Shown: in pieces, positions 11,301-23,099 of the stretch
How positions within the stretch are numbered: the first letter of the stretch is position 1
Layout: every line of letters begins with the position of its first letter
Source: Stenocarpella maydis
Lineage: Eukaryota; Ascomycota; Sordariomycetes; Diaporthales; Diaporthaceae
DNA length: 42,310 bases
NCBI GenBank assembly: GCA_002270565.1
Contig: NQMI01000224.1
Coordinates: 1-42,310, forward strand
Direction of reading: 5' to 3'
Made by a program: the position numbers and the translations under genes
The notes under the pieces: model-generated
Seen by the model: only the letters and a program-made list of their open reading frames with translations
Databases searched by the model: none
Told to the model about the DNA's origin: nothing

Positions 11301-12146
11301 GGTGAGCTTGGGCCAGGAAGCAGCCGGGGAGGGAGCATCGTGACAGCCGTCTGCCTCCTGCTATACGAGGGCGATCCTGTTGATGAGGACGATGTGTGCA
11401 GGTGCAGACTGCGGGCCACCGGCCCAAGACAATCCAGTCTGCACTATTGAAGCAGACGACGTCGGAGATAGTGAGCGCACTAGCGGCGCAGAGCCGACCG
11501 ATGCCACGCCAGGTTCCAGGTGGACGGCATCAAGGCTCATGGTTGGCTGGACCCCTGGAGGCCTTGCCCCGCGTCTTCCGATGGTTGTCTGCGCTCTGGC
11601 CTCCTGGTCAAGCTTTTGAGACAGACAGTCAATGCAGCTGTGGTGCTGGTGGAGAAGATGCACGCCTTGGACGACTGCGAGGCAGGGACTCGGGTGGATG
11701 CCGAGTCGACAGCACTGCATGCAGATATGTGGGCGAGGCATAACGTATTGAATTAATTGTCCGTGTTGTTGAGGATGTCAGGGTGCGTAGATCAATACTC
11801 GGTAGATACCTGATGTCAGCGTGAGAAGGTGAGGGGTTGTTGGTATTGTTACCGTTCCTGCCACCGTCCAAGTTCCAGTTCTCCGTATTCCGTGCACCGT
11901 AACAGACCGACCATACCACATCCACCCCGCAGGCAACTGGATTGGCCAACGGTGGCGCTCGGTACGTACCTCACCGACCTCTACACCTTCCAACCAATCC
12001 ACGGCTGATTTGCGTCAAGGCGCCCTGTCTCCGTACCTTTCAGTGTTGGCCTGCGACTGGTGCTACAGCTGGTGGTTGAGCCGCTAGGCGCCCAGGGGAC
12101 ATTGTGCCCTTGTGCCCCTGGTGCCCTGTGCCCTGTGCCCTGTTAC
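11155..12146. repeat. Copy A of a 992-bp perfect direct duplication
   Basis: Identical, as far as I can read by eye, to 12198-13189 at an offset of 1043. It spans the first 146 coding bases of the J-domain gene plus about 850 bp of its upstream region. It ends inside a short ccctgtg tandem tract. Confidence 0.9.
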
Positions 12147-12197
12147 GTGGGCGTGCAGATTGCCCAGATGCCGAGCCCAGATGGGCTTGGGCTCTCN
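12147..12197. other. 50-nt unique joint plus single-N assembly gap
   Basis: Between the two repeat copies lie 50 bases absent from either copy's flank, followed by one N at 12197. A single N directly abutting a repeat start is what a collapsed contig join looks like. The 50 bases may be a low-quality contig end or real sequence. Confidence 0.8.
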
Positions 12198-12343
12198 GAG
12201 TTTCGTCTTGATGTCGATGTCGGTATTGACGAAGGACCAATCGATGACGTTATGGATGCAGATACGGGGGCGGGCAGAGACAGGGCCGATGAGACACTGC
12301 CGCCGCTGCAACACAGCGCGCGGGTGGTCTGTTTCAAGAGCAT
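12198..12343 (-). pseudogene. Truncated 5' copy of the J-domain gene
   Basis: Start codon at 12343 and 48 codons identical to the presequence region of the intact gene, then lost at the N. It carries no J domain, so no function is expected. If the duplication is an assembly artefact this copy does not exist. Confidence 0.75.
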
Positions 12344-13189
12344 GGTGAGCTTGGGCCAGGAAGCAGCCGGGGAGGGAGCATCGTGACAGCCGTCTGCCTC
12401 CTGCTATACGAGGGCGATCCTGTTGATGAGGACGATGTGTGCAGGTGCAGACTGCGGGCCACCGGCCCAAGACAATCCAGTCTGCACTATTGAAGCAGAC
12501 GACGTCGGAGATAGTGAGCGCACTAGCGGCGCAGAGCCGACCGATGCCACGCCAGGTTCCAGGTGGACGGCATCAAGGCTCATGGTTGGCTGGACCCCTG
12601 GAGGCCTTGCCCCGCGTCTTCCGATGGTTGTCTGCGCTCTGGCCTCCTGGTCAAGCTTTTGAGACAGACAGTCAATGCAGCTGTGGTGCTGGTGGAGAAG
12701 ATGCACGCCTTGGACGACTGCGAGGCAGGGACTCGGGTGGATGCCGAGTCGACAGCACTGCATGCAGATATGTGGGCGAGGCATAACGTATTGAATTAAT
12801 TGTCCGTGTTGTTGAGGATGTCAGGGTGCGTAGATCAATACTCGGTAGATACCTGATGTCAGCGTGAGAAGGTGAGGGGTTGTTGGTATTGTTACCGTTC
12901 CTGCCACCGTCCAAGTTCCAGTTCTCCGTATTCCGTGCACCGTAACAGACCGACCATACCACATCCACCCCGCAGGCAACTGGATTGGCCAACGGTGGCG
13001 CTCGGTACGTACCTCACCGACCTCTACACCTTCCAACCAATCCACGGCTGATTTGCGTCAAGGCGCCCTGTCTCCGTACCTTTCAGTGTTGGCCTGCGAC
13101 TGGTGCTACAGCTGGTGGTTGAGCCGCTAGGCGCCCAGGGGACATTGTGCCCTTGTGCCCCTGGTGCCCTGTGCCCTGTGCCCTGTTAC
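12198..13189. repeat. Copy B of the 992-bp perfect direct duplication
   Basis: Begins immediately after the N and repeats 11155-12146 base for base. After it the sequence continues into the Dhh1 upstream region, so copy B is probably the true neighbour of Dhh1 and copy A the true neighbour of the J-domain gene. Confidence 0.9.
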
Positions 13190-13570
13190 TGTGCTCTTGT
13201 AGTGTAGTGAAGGGGCCCAGGCCTGGCAAAATCGGTTCTGCTTTGCTTGGCCAACTACCAACGTCCGTCTCATAGCCACCACAGTCACCACCACCAAAAA
13301 CCTCACCTTGCACCCATCCACACCCACCACCTGCACACACTTCTTCCTCCCACCCAAGCCTCAAAAAAAAAGGGACGGCAACCAACACGACCGACCGCAA
13401 CCCACCAACACGATCAAAATCGCCATCAGAACCCTCTCCCAGCCTATTGAGCTGATCAGAACCTGCTGCATCCTTCCTGCTCGCCCACAATTGTCCATCC
13501 CACGATCCCCCCCTTGTCCCTCCAGAACAGACCTCTCCTTCTCTGTGACGCACATCCTAGCGACTCGCCA

Positions 13571-13618
13571 CCCTCCTCCTCCTCCTCCTCCTCCGACGAC
13601 GACGACGACAACAACAGC

Positions 13619-13681
<63 letters not shown>

Positions 13682-13684
13682 AAC
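13571..13684. repeat. Compound trinucleotide microsatellite (TCC)n-(GAC)n-(AAC)n
   Basis: About 23 bp of TCC, then GAC repeats, then more than 70 bp of AAC repeats with one CAG-type interruption, about 280 bp upstream of the Dhh1 start and probably in its 5' leader or promoter. All frames across it are open homopolymers (poly-Asn, poly-Thr, poly-Leu, poly-Cys and others). These should not be called genes. Confidence 0.95.
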
Positions 13685-13963
13685 AGCGACCTCGACCAAA
13701 GACAGGGCTCACCCGATCTTGGACAACCCGGGCATCATCCACACCACCGCCAGCTTCCGCTGTCCCACAATTTCTTCCCTTCCCACCCCGACCTTCGTAA
13801 GGCGACGTGGCGCAACCTTCCCCGCCGGCCACCAACGTTGATTCTTCTCTTTCCTCGTCGACAAGCGAGCCCGTCCATTGCGACTTCAGACCATCATCAC
13901 GCAACTATCCACGTCGACCTCCCCTCCCGCGCATAATACCTCCAATCTTGGTCGCTAGCCAAG

Positions 13964-15701
13964 ATGTCCGAACAATCAAATGTCGTCGACCAGTTGACCA
14001 AAAAGCTGCGCGCGAGCAACGTCCAGGATGGAGCTTCCTCGGACGATTGGAAGCAGAAGCTGAACATCCCAGCAAAGGACAACAGACAACAGACAGAGGT
14101 GTGTCGGTCCACAGCCGTCTTTTTGTCCCATGCCTATGCGTGCGCTTGCGCTTGCGTGTATACGTATATATATACGTATACTCTGCACTGGAGCCTGCTG
14201 CTAACAATCCTCCCCTGCCCTCCAGGATGTAACCAACACCAAGGGGTTCGAGTTCGAGGACTTCAAGCTTTCGCGCGACTTGATGATGGGCATATTCGAA
14301 GCAGGTTTTGACAAGCCCTCGCCAATCCAAGAAGAAAGCATCCCCGTCGCCCTCCAAGGCCGCGACATATTAGCGCGCGCAAAGAACGGAACAGGAAAGA
14401 CCGCCGCCTTCATCATCCCATGCCTCCAGAGGGTCAAGCCTCAGGTCTCCCGCATCCAGTGCCTCATCCTCGTCCCCACCCGAGAGCTCGCCCTGCAGAC
14501 GTCACACGTCTGCAAGACCCTGGGCAAGCACCTCAACATCAACGTCATGGTCACAACTGGCGGCACCGGCCTGCGAGACGACATCCTCCGCCTCAGCGAG
14601 CCCGTCCACGTCCTCGTCGGAACCCCAGGCCGAGTAGCAGATCTTGCGAGGCAGAACGTCGCCGACCTGAGTGAATGCCCAATGCTGGTTATGGACGAGG
14701 CAGACAAGCTTCTCTCGGTCGAGTTCCTCCAGTCTATCGAGGAGATCCTGGGACGTCACCCCAAAGACCGCCAGCTTATGCTCTTCTCCGCCACCTTCCC
14801 CATCTCCGTCAAGGACTTCTCCGACAAGCACATGAACTCCCCCTACGAGATCAACCTAATGGACGAGCTCACGCTGCGCGGCATCACGCAGTACTACGCT
14901 TTCATAGAGGAAAAACAAAAGGTCCACTGCCTCAACACGCTCTTCTCCAAGCTGCAGATCAACCAGTCCATCATCTTCTGCAACTCCACCAACCGCGTCG
15001 AGCTCCTGGCCAAGAAGATCACCGAGCTCGGGTACTCGTGCTTTTACAGCCACGCCAAGATGCCCCAGGCCGCCCGAAACCGAGTTTTCCACGACTTCCG
15101 CAACGGTGTCTGCCGCAACCTCGTGTGCTCCGACCTGCTGACCCGTGGCATCGATATCCAGGCAGTCAACGTCGTCATCAACTTTGACTTCCCAAAGAAC
15201 GCTGAGACCTACTTGCACCGCATTGGCCGTTCCGGTAGGTACGGTCATCTCGGTCTGGCCATCAACCTGATCAACTGGGAGGACCGCTTCAACCTCTACA
15301 ACATAGAGCAGGACTTGGGCATTGACATCCAGCCCATTCCATCAACAATCGACAAGAGCCTCTATGTATACGACAACCCGGAATCTATCCCCCGCCCGAT
15401 GAAGCCGGCTCAGCAGCAGCTGCCGCAGCCTCAACCGGCACAGCCCTCGTCCTACCAGTCCCAACCTCAGCCTCAGCCCCAGCCCCAAGCCCAGCCCCAG
15501 CAGGCCATGGGTCAGAACGACTACCGCCAGAATGGGCAACATCGCCAGTACCAAGGAAACCGCCAGGGAGGTCCCAGGGGCGGGGGCTCGGGCGGTCGCG
15601 CTCGCGGCGGCTATCAGGCCCAGGGCCGGGGATTCCAAGGCTACGGCGGCCAGCGCGGCGGTCGTGGTCAAGGTCCCCCGGCATCTGCACCTCAGGCATA
15701 A
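13964..15701 (+). CDS. dhh1: ATP-dependent RNA helicase Dhh1 (DDX6 family)
   Basis: Exon 1 13964-14098, intron 14099-14225 (127 nt, gtgtgt...ctccag), exon 2 14226-15701. Product 536 residues. Motifs in order: the Q motif at [14 protein letters not shown], motif I AKNGTGKT at 97-104, PTREL, GG and TPGR, DEAD at 202-205, SAT at 233-235, then the second RecA domain with [15 protein letters not shown] and HRIGRSGR at 376-383. The tail from about 435 is Pro/Gln-rich and then RGG-rich, as expected for P-body condensation. Dhh1 is a cytoplasmic activator of mRNA decapping and translational repressor. It works with Pat1, Edc3 and the Dcp1/Dcp2 decapping enzyme. The short disordered N-terminus on its own exon and the downstream [13 protein letters not shown] ending of the core are typical. 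No lesions. Divergent from the J-domain gene. Confidence 0.97.
14158..14181. repeat. 24-bp perfect palindrome in the Dhh1 intron
   Basis: Positions 14158-14181 equal their own reverse complement (TA-alternating core flanked by acgt). It lies in the middle of the only intron of dhh1. It could form a hairpin in the pre-mRNA, but no role is shown. Confidence 0.8.
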
Positions 15702-18700
15702 TTCCTTGTGCCATTCTCCATCCCGATTCCTCTTTGGAATTTCTTCAATTATCTTCTTTTCGACTTTCTTCTCTTTGGTTTCTACAGTCAGATGATATCC
15801 TAGACCGGATCGCGCTTTGAAGGGGACCCTTTTACCCTGCTAATTTCTCACCGTCTGCTGTCACCTCAAACAACGCCCTCCTCGCCCCTCAGCGACGGCA
15901 CTAACGACGCTTTCTTCATGATACCAGCATTCATCGGAAGGTTGGGGCCGGGGTCCTCATCCTGGCCGTCATCCCGGCCATACTTGATATTTGGACAGCA
16001 TTTTGTGTTGCAACTAAGGACACGGGGGCAGGCCGCGGTGTCTATGCTTCGTGGTAATAGCAACGGGTCCCACAAAATGAAGGGGTTGGTCCTAGATCTC
16101 TGATTCTTATGTTTCCCTGCGCTTCCTTCCGACGGCGAACTCGGCGTTTTGCGAAAAGGAGGCATCATATATAACGGTGTCCGGAGTACCACCCGCGGTG
16201 TGACGGATGGAACCGGTTATGGAGTTGGATGGATTTCCATTCACGGATAGGCTTGCATGGCCCGGGAACAATGCAAAATGGGATCGAGTTCTTTAGTCTT
16301 GGTGGGCCATCACGGAAAGCATGGCCTCGATAACCACATTCTGTACCCACAGAAGCATGTTTGCGGGGCGACAGCGTGCGGGTGGAAGGGTGAGGTAGTG
16401 CAGCACGGGACGCTGTGTTGACGTGGCTTCATGACTATAACGGAACGATCTCATGATGTGGCGGCGGATGACGAAACGGGCACCCGAATGTTCAGACTGG
16501 GTGCCAGGACAAGACGGCCCTTTGCCTGGCCGTGCGACTGAACTCTCGCAGCGGGAGTGGATTTCCAGTCGCAACGCTGACAATAGCGGAACACTACGAT
16601 TTATCGGCACAACACAAAACACGACAACTTTACGTTGGCTGACGAACCAAATGCCTGTGGGCACACACCTCATTTCTACAACACGACAATTTTTGGAAGG
16701 CATGATGTCCACGGCGCACCAACCTCGAGTACAACACTACCAAATCTCGCTGCGGCCACACGCTCTGTCGCCCGATGGATCGATATCTATGGGCGGCCTG
16801 CTACTCTTGTCTCGCCCCATGGCCAATGCTCACTACGGGCCTGGGTGCTTGGCGGCTAAGGCATTGATTTGTTGGGCGAGCAGATGTCGGACCTGCCAAC
16901 CACGAGACATCGTCACATAAAATAACAAAAAGCATTGGAGAGGGGACAGGGGTTTTGGTAGAAGGAAATGACAGGAACCTCGGGACAGGCGAGATTTTCG
17001 GCATCGAGCAAGCTGGGCTGATTTGGCTGCTATTTTTGGCGGTTCAGTTCACGCATTCTATGCGTTGTCGGCTCGATGGGGTTCTTGTTCCCGTATGTTT
17101 AGTTGTTTTTCCATTCTGCCGTACCGGCCGTAGTAAGAATAGTGCAAAATTGGAGCACTGTTTTCCCCTCTTCCATTTGCCTCGTACTGATCGCTGCACT
17201 TTTTGATTTCGTGCCCTGATGTCATCAATTTCGTGATAAACGGGTGTAGGTGTTGGGAGTAGACATTATGGAAGTAAGTAGTAGTATAGGAATAGGTAAT
17301 GTGGGAATACCCTAGGTAGGTTGTAAGAGCAGATATCGGGGGTAGGTATTATGGAAGTATCTAGATAGGTGTTATAGCCCTAGCATGACTAGGAACTTCA
17401 CGCGTGCAGGGTCGTTTTCAATGTTTAGCATTCTGTACACCGTTCGTTCTAGTCCTGTATGAATATCCATTCTCTATGAAATGACTTGGTGACAATGCTC
17501 GTCATGAGGAAACGTCGAGAATCCAAGATATAGTGTGATTCTATGCATCTGATAACAGAAGCAGATCTATTTCCAACTCGCAGCGTTAATCAGAATGCAT
17601 CCATAACCTGTGACTCTGGACCTCACCATGAGAGACAGCACATGAGTTCCTACGTATTGCCATAACGCCCAGGTCACTGCCTGTTCTCTTCGGCAGGTTG
17701 ACGACTACTGGAATTCAGCCCGCTGGGTACCTTCTGTTCAACCAACCGAAGACATGCTGCGATCTCAGCCTGCCGCAAGACACGGTCCTCTGTATTCTGA
17801 CTCTGTATAGAAAAGCCAACGCTGTCATGTCGATACATGACAGCCCGCAGCTGTGGCGACTCTTCTTTTTGGCCCCTGACCGACGCGATCTGCTGCTTGC
17901 CAGGGCTCCCGTCCGGACTGTCCGGACTAAGTACCCACAGGTTAGTCAAGCATAGTACCCCCGAGCTTGAACGTCATGATCTCTGCGATATGATTCATGG
18001 AATACCTAGGTACCCATGCTCTCGAGTAGGTGTTTGATTCGGGTCTGCTATATGCTGAACGGTAGAAAAAACGGGTCGGGATATGACCTACCACACGATA
18101 GATCCAGCCTGAGCTTGTGTTGACCAAGTCTTGGAATCGGACATCCTGCATGTGCAGTGGTTATGCGAACGGATATAATACAGGGCGATGAGGAGGTGTA
18201 AGTGTTGATGTCTATCAAGATTGTGTTGGATGATTGGGTGCGAGCTCGAGGAAGTCTATCTCCAGTGGAGACACATGGAGTACGGCTATGCGGAAAGACA
18301 AGGCCAGATACCATTAATCAATATTTATACCGGCCCGCTCCCGCCTCTAGACAACTCTCAGCATCGAGCCCGCGGCTACATGGCCTTTAGATAGCACAAT
18401 ATAAAACACAAATCAGGTTGCAGCGCACCATTACGCCCGACCAGCATGCCAGATGATGAAGGGCATGTTAACGTGCGACGGCCGTCAATACCCGCTGGCC
18501 CTCTTTTTGCCACGGCGAGCCCGGGTGCCATGGCAGCCACCACTGCCGAAGCATCAAAGAAGTATGTGTGCATGATGTACAGAGATATCTATAGGCAGAC
18601 AGACCAGGGCAGTTATGGTTCGGGATGTCGCCTCGAGTGGGTGTACGACGGCATTTGTCTGATGGTTGCACGCGGATGGGATGGCTGCCCCTCCCCCTGC

Positions 18701-20099
18701 CCCGGGGCCGGGGCAGGGGAATGCGCCTGCGACAGTGATTCGGTTACACTGCCAGCCCGGAAGCTGGGGCGTTCGCTCGCTAGAGAATGAGAGAATAAAA
18801 AGCTCTCGCAGCCACTTGCACCAGGCTGTGCGACAGCAAAGGAACTGCACCCGCAGCCGAGAGGGGGGCAGGGAGGGGAGAGCCGGACCCTGCGAGCGCC
18901 CTCGCCGCGTGAGGGAAATGTATGGACCGGAAGACGAGGGCCTGCTTCCGCCGGGCTGGATTGCTGCGCAGGTTATGGTGTTGCAGGTGAGAGACCGAGC
19001 AACTTACACAGTATCCCCTGGAACTTTCTAGAGCCCATCCGGCCTGCTGCGGATCGTCCTCCAGCCCTTGGATATCTTGGATATTGGCCGCTCACCGCGG
19101 ACGAATCACGATCGAGGGAGGTTATCATTGCTTGATTACGCCGCCTGGACACACGCACCACAGGTGACGCACATCTACATAGACGACTTGCTCCCCACCG
19201 CCACCCCCGGACATGATGACTGCCCGGCCAGCCCCCGGAGACAGGTGATGCACCTCAGCCGGGGAAGCAAGATCGTGCAGCATGCAGCCCACACCGACCC
19301 GCCGCAGTGGACGATACACACGCATGGCCTGTTCGTCATGCGCATTATGTACCAGGCAGGCTGGCAGACAGAACCTGTTGGGAAGCTTCCCACCTCCTAT
19401 TCCTGTTGGATCGGGAGCGTTGCCGGACCCGGCCGCACGCCAGTACGTCGTACCCTATGAGCACCTAATTATTACTTAGTAGAAACGACGGCGGTGACAT
19501 GACCCGTCTGGCGTACACTCAATCCGCCGTCACGCCGCCACACCCCCACGCCCTCCAGGCATCCCCGTCCAATCACTCACATGCCACTGCCTATCACCAC
19601 ATATGTCGTCGCATGTTGAGCGGCGACGCAGCCAGGAACGGGTCTTCATGTGTATCCACAAGAAAATACCAACCTCCCCTACGTTAGCCCAAAGGCACGT
19701 CGAGATCTCGGGCCCACAAACGATGAAGACGCCACGAAACCGGCGCTGGCTGGGGTCCTGGAAGGGCGGGGGCGCTGGAGATGGGGGAATCAAGGCCATA
19801 TGTATGTATGTGGCGCAATGATACACAATACATATAGAAGAAAGATAACAGGTAAGGCCGCACTGGCATGCATGCGTGACACGCTTCCCCTGTTACACAA
19901 GACCGACTGCTTTCTCCAAAGCCACGCCCGGAGCGAGTTCTGCAAGTTCCCCGGGAGGGGGCGGGAGGCACCTGGGGTGTGGGAGGTATTAATCTATAAA
20001 AAGAGAGACACTGACAATGAAAGGGGGCGGCTCCATCATGCAACCCGCGCAAATATAAAATGTGTTACAATTACTGATATTAAGAAGAAGACATTTCTT
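15702..20099. other. Gene desert downstream of Dhh1
   Basis: The first few hundred bases are probably Dhh1 3' untranslated sequence. No frame beyond is family-like on either strand. Minor structures: two diverged copies of a ggtattatggaagta-type segment near 17245-17360, and a GC hairpin with 10-bp arms at 18694-18703 and 18710-18719. The frames at 18446-19031 are GC-rich, Gly/Pro/Arg-rich and open on both strands, so I do not call them. Confidence 0.5.
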
Positions 20100-21905
20100 C
20101 AAAAGGAACGGAATTTTTTTTAAGACGAAAATATAAGGTTCTTTAATTAAAGGAAAGCAGAAAGTAACTTTGTTTTTGAAAAAAAAAAAGATTTATTTAT
20201 TAATTAATTGGAGTTACTTACCTTACATAGATGCTTAATTTTATATATCTATATACCATCCGTTTTACTTCGTACGGAATCCATTCCTACTTAAGGATAT
20301 AAAGTGTTGCTGGTTTGTCTTACGGCTCTTGGGATGAACACGTATAGTTGAGACTTGCTGGTGTCGAATTTGCTGTGAATTTGAAGTATAGTGGCTCAAT
20401 CAAGTCTTGACAACAGCATTACGAACCCCCTAATAGATCTGGTACTGTACCTGTAGACAGGGCCGAGATGAAGACTGCGTCGCCCAACTGTCTTTCCCAC
20501 ATTGCGGATTAACCGAGGTGCCAGCGCTCATCTGGATGTGCACAGCAAATTCGGACCTCAAATTTGGTTTTCTCTGGCCCAAGAGGCGAATCTGTATGTA
20601 GGGTCGTCTATACCCAGGTGGCGTCGTGTGCGACAAGCGGCAGGTCAACAACATAAACCCAGGGGGTTTCCTCGGCAAAGGTAGACACACACAATGTATT
20701 ATTAGGTTTCCGTACCTGTAGGTCCTTCCAGATTACATAGAAGATGAGTGTGACGAGGTTTGAGGTGCCTTTTCCAGTGGCTAGGCCGCAAAGCTTTTAG
20801 CATACCAAACCGGCCCTTGGAAGTAGGTACACTGCAAGTCAGGTACTACTTTCCGTGCAGGCAGTGAGTGTTAAGTGATTACGGGTATTACCATGAGCGT
20901 GGACATGTATGTGGTGGACTAGCCTACGTACGTATTCAACACTAGCTTCCTACATATCTACCTCTACCATGACCTGGGCATTGCCCCTGGGACCCATCCC
21001 CCCCCCTCCGCCCGGGCGCCGATATCTTATGTCCCTATTAATATTCGCCCTCTATAAAAGTTCACCCCTTAAACCTGAGCTGAGTGCGGTGCTAGATTTC
21101 GGCGGCTCTAGACTGAGCATGGGGTGGGCTAGATTAAGCGCTGACTGAGCTATGCCTGCGCCTCGGTTAAACTTGCCACGGGTACAAATCAAGGAGAGTC
21201 CGGGCCATCACAACAGCGTGCTCCATGCTGAATGAATGGCCCTTGTGCATCGCATCTCGATTATTCAAGTGCGCCTGCCTCTACCAGAGTAATGTGTTAA
21301 TAGGTAGAGATGTGGTTGGAACTATAGGTTATGTACGCATAAGAGGAGTAGTTATGGCCCTTAACGGAAGGTATTACAATAAGGATCATTCCGAGGCTGC
21401 TATTATCGATATTAGCAGCGGCCGTTTTTACTTATACACGTAGTAACTCTAAGATCTCATCGGTAAATTAGCGGGACAGTACCGATGGCTGTTCTGCGGG
21501 GCTTGCCATAAGGGACAAGAACCTTGGAAGAAACTCATCGAGCGTGGTGATGTAAACCTTGAAGCCGCAGAGGGCAGTGATCAAATTCGGACCTATCATA
21601 GCTGCGTTAAGCGGTATCAAGAGTTAGACTCTAGGGTATGGGGATAAGGAAGTGGATAAATGTGCAAAACAAGACAATGTTGAGATGAGATAAGCTGGGT
21701 CCCGATACAATCTTCTTTAAATGTCAGGTCACTAGTATAGTATATATGGATGCCTACGCCCGGTAACCATGCCGCCGCGCAAGACCGCTAACATAGCCCC
21801 TCCCCACGTTACAGGATACCCCATGATGTGGGACAGCCAAATTTTCTTATACCTATACAAATACTATTAATGCAAACCTTGAACTCAAACCTTCCCGTAG
21901 GAGCT
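20100..21905. other. AT-rich patch and gene-free spacer
   Basis: 20100-20260 is strongly AT-rich with poly-A/T runs. The remainder has only short frames. A possible second LTR-like segment at 20305-20653 is discussed among rejected items. Confidence 0.4.
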
Positions 21906-22315
21906 TGTTGGGGATTATTTGCTTAATAGCTTTGAAGAGCTAGCTGAATGTGCCATGGATGCATGTTTCTGACTTGTCTGATAAACTACTTGCCAAGACC
22001 TTTGGGGCAAGTAATAGAATTATGAAATAGCTTAACACAGTGAGATGGCTTACTACGGTGAAATGACTCACCACAGTGGAATGGCTCACAGCAGAATGGC
22101 TCACCACAGCGAAATGACCACGGCAGAAATAGACCAAGCGTAACAATGAGTCTGAGTGTATGGTAAGCACTAGGCACAATAGTCATCAGAGGTCAGAGGG
22201 ACTGGCCCCCTCCAGAGGGTTGGGGTCTGATCACGTGAGCTGCTAGCTCTGACAAAAGCTCTGTAACCTGCCCTCAATCCTGTTTCGTAGCCCTTCGAAC
22301 TACGTCTTGTCAACA
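21906..22315. mobile_element. Solo LTR (410 bp)
   Basis: The segment opens with TGTTG and closes with CAACA, a perfect 5-bp terminal inverted repeat of the LTR type. It is flanked by gagct (21901-21905) and gagcc (22316-22320), a 5-bp target duplication with one C/T difference. Inside is a short-period repeat at about 22036-22125 (17-20 bp units built on gaaatgactcaccaca). No internal region or second LTR lies nearby, so it fits a solo LTR left by recombination. Superfamily cannot be fixed from the LTR alone. Confidence 0.65.
22036..22125. repeat. Degenerate short tandem repeat inside the solo LTR
   Basis: Four to five imperfect units of about 17-20 bp with the core atggctcac/aatgactcac. Confidence 0.7.
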
Positions 22316-23099
22316 GAGCCTGTGCCTACCAAAGGTGTAATGAACCAAAACGCTAGCACCCAGGCGACCCGTTTAGGTGACCTGGACAACCGAGATCGGA
22401 TGCTACAACGGTACAGAGCAAGCCCTAGAGTGCGTAGGTACTCGGGAGGCACTTGTGCGTACACACTACTATTCTTACCGCAGCCTGAACACCGAGCTTG
22501 ATCAGCAACTTATGGTAGGACACAGTGGGCGAAAATGGTGCATAACCGAAGGGCCTCAGAGAATGTATCTTGCTCTGAAAATTGTCTCTCTGGTGTTGAG
22601 GTGGAAGATGTTGGCTGGTCGGAGTTTGTGCCGCCGCAGGGGTCGTGGCGCATTGTGCTATGTTTAGTAGTGCCCCATGAGAACCAACAGCCTCAGCTGT
22701 TCTCGACTTGATGTGTCAGTTTGAGGGCTATATTTAGCTGGCCGTTATGGTTCTCATTGTTCAACAAATCTTGAGGGCCAAAATATGGTCACCCACAACA
22801 TGACATAAATCGGAGCTGGTGAATTTACAATTAACAGCGCTTTGCAGAGTTCGCGTTCATCTCCCTCAGTCGGGATAGATAGGCCACTTCCTGCACCTGA
22901 CCGTGAAGCGAAGTTTGCTGCACAAAGGTGGCTGGCTGGGAGGGTCTGCATGCAGCACGGACCACCAACAGGAACGACATTACATGATTGCCGAACTCCA
23001 AGCACTTTGAGGTATTTACTAATTAAATAGGGGCAATCACCTCTGAACAGCTCTCTCAGGTCTCTGGTATGTTTACTCTTACAGACCTTGACAAAAGCA
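22316..23099. other. No gene recognised
   Basis: Short frames only. The last part is presumably the promoter and leader of the kinase-like gene that follows. Confidence 0.5.

Noticed and set aside
13308..13904. Long poly-Asn, poly-Thr, poly-Leu, poly-Val and poly-Cys frames on both strands
   Set aside because: All are translations of one trinucleotide microsatellite; every frame of it is open, so openness carries no information.
18446..19031. GC-rich ORFs of 114-121 codons
   Set aside because: Open on both strands, Gly/Pro/Arg-rich, no domain, and a GC hairpin at 18694-18719 interrupts them.
20305..20653. Second solo LTR (TGTTG...CAACA, flanks taaag/taaac)
   Set aside because: The end can be placed at two positions in caacaaca, the flank mismatch is a transversion, and no internal LTR-like features are seen; too easily chance.
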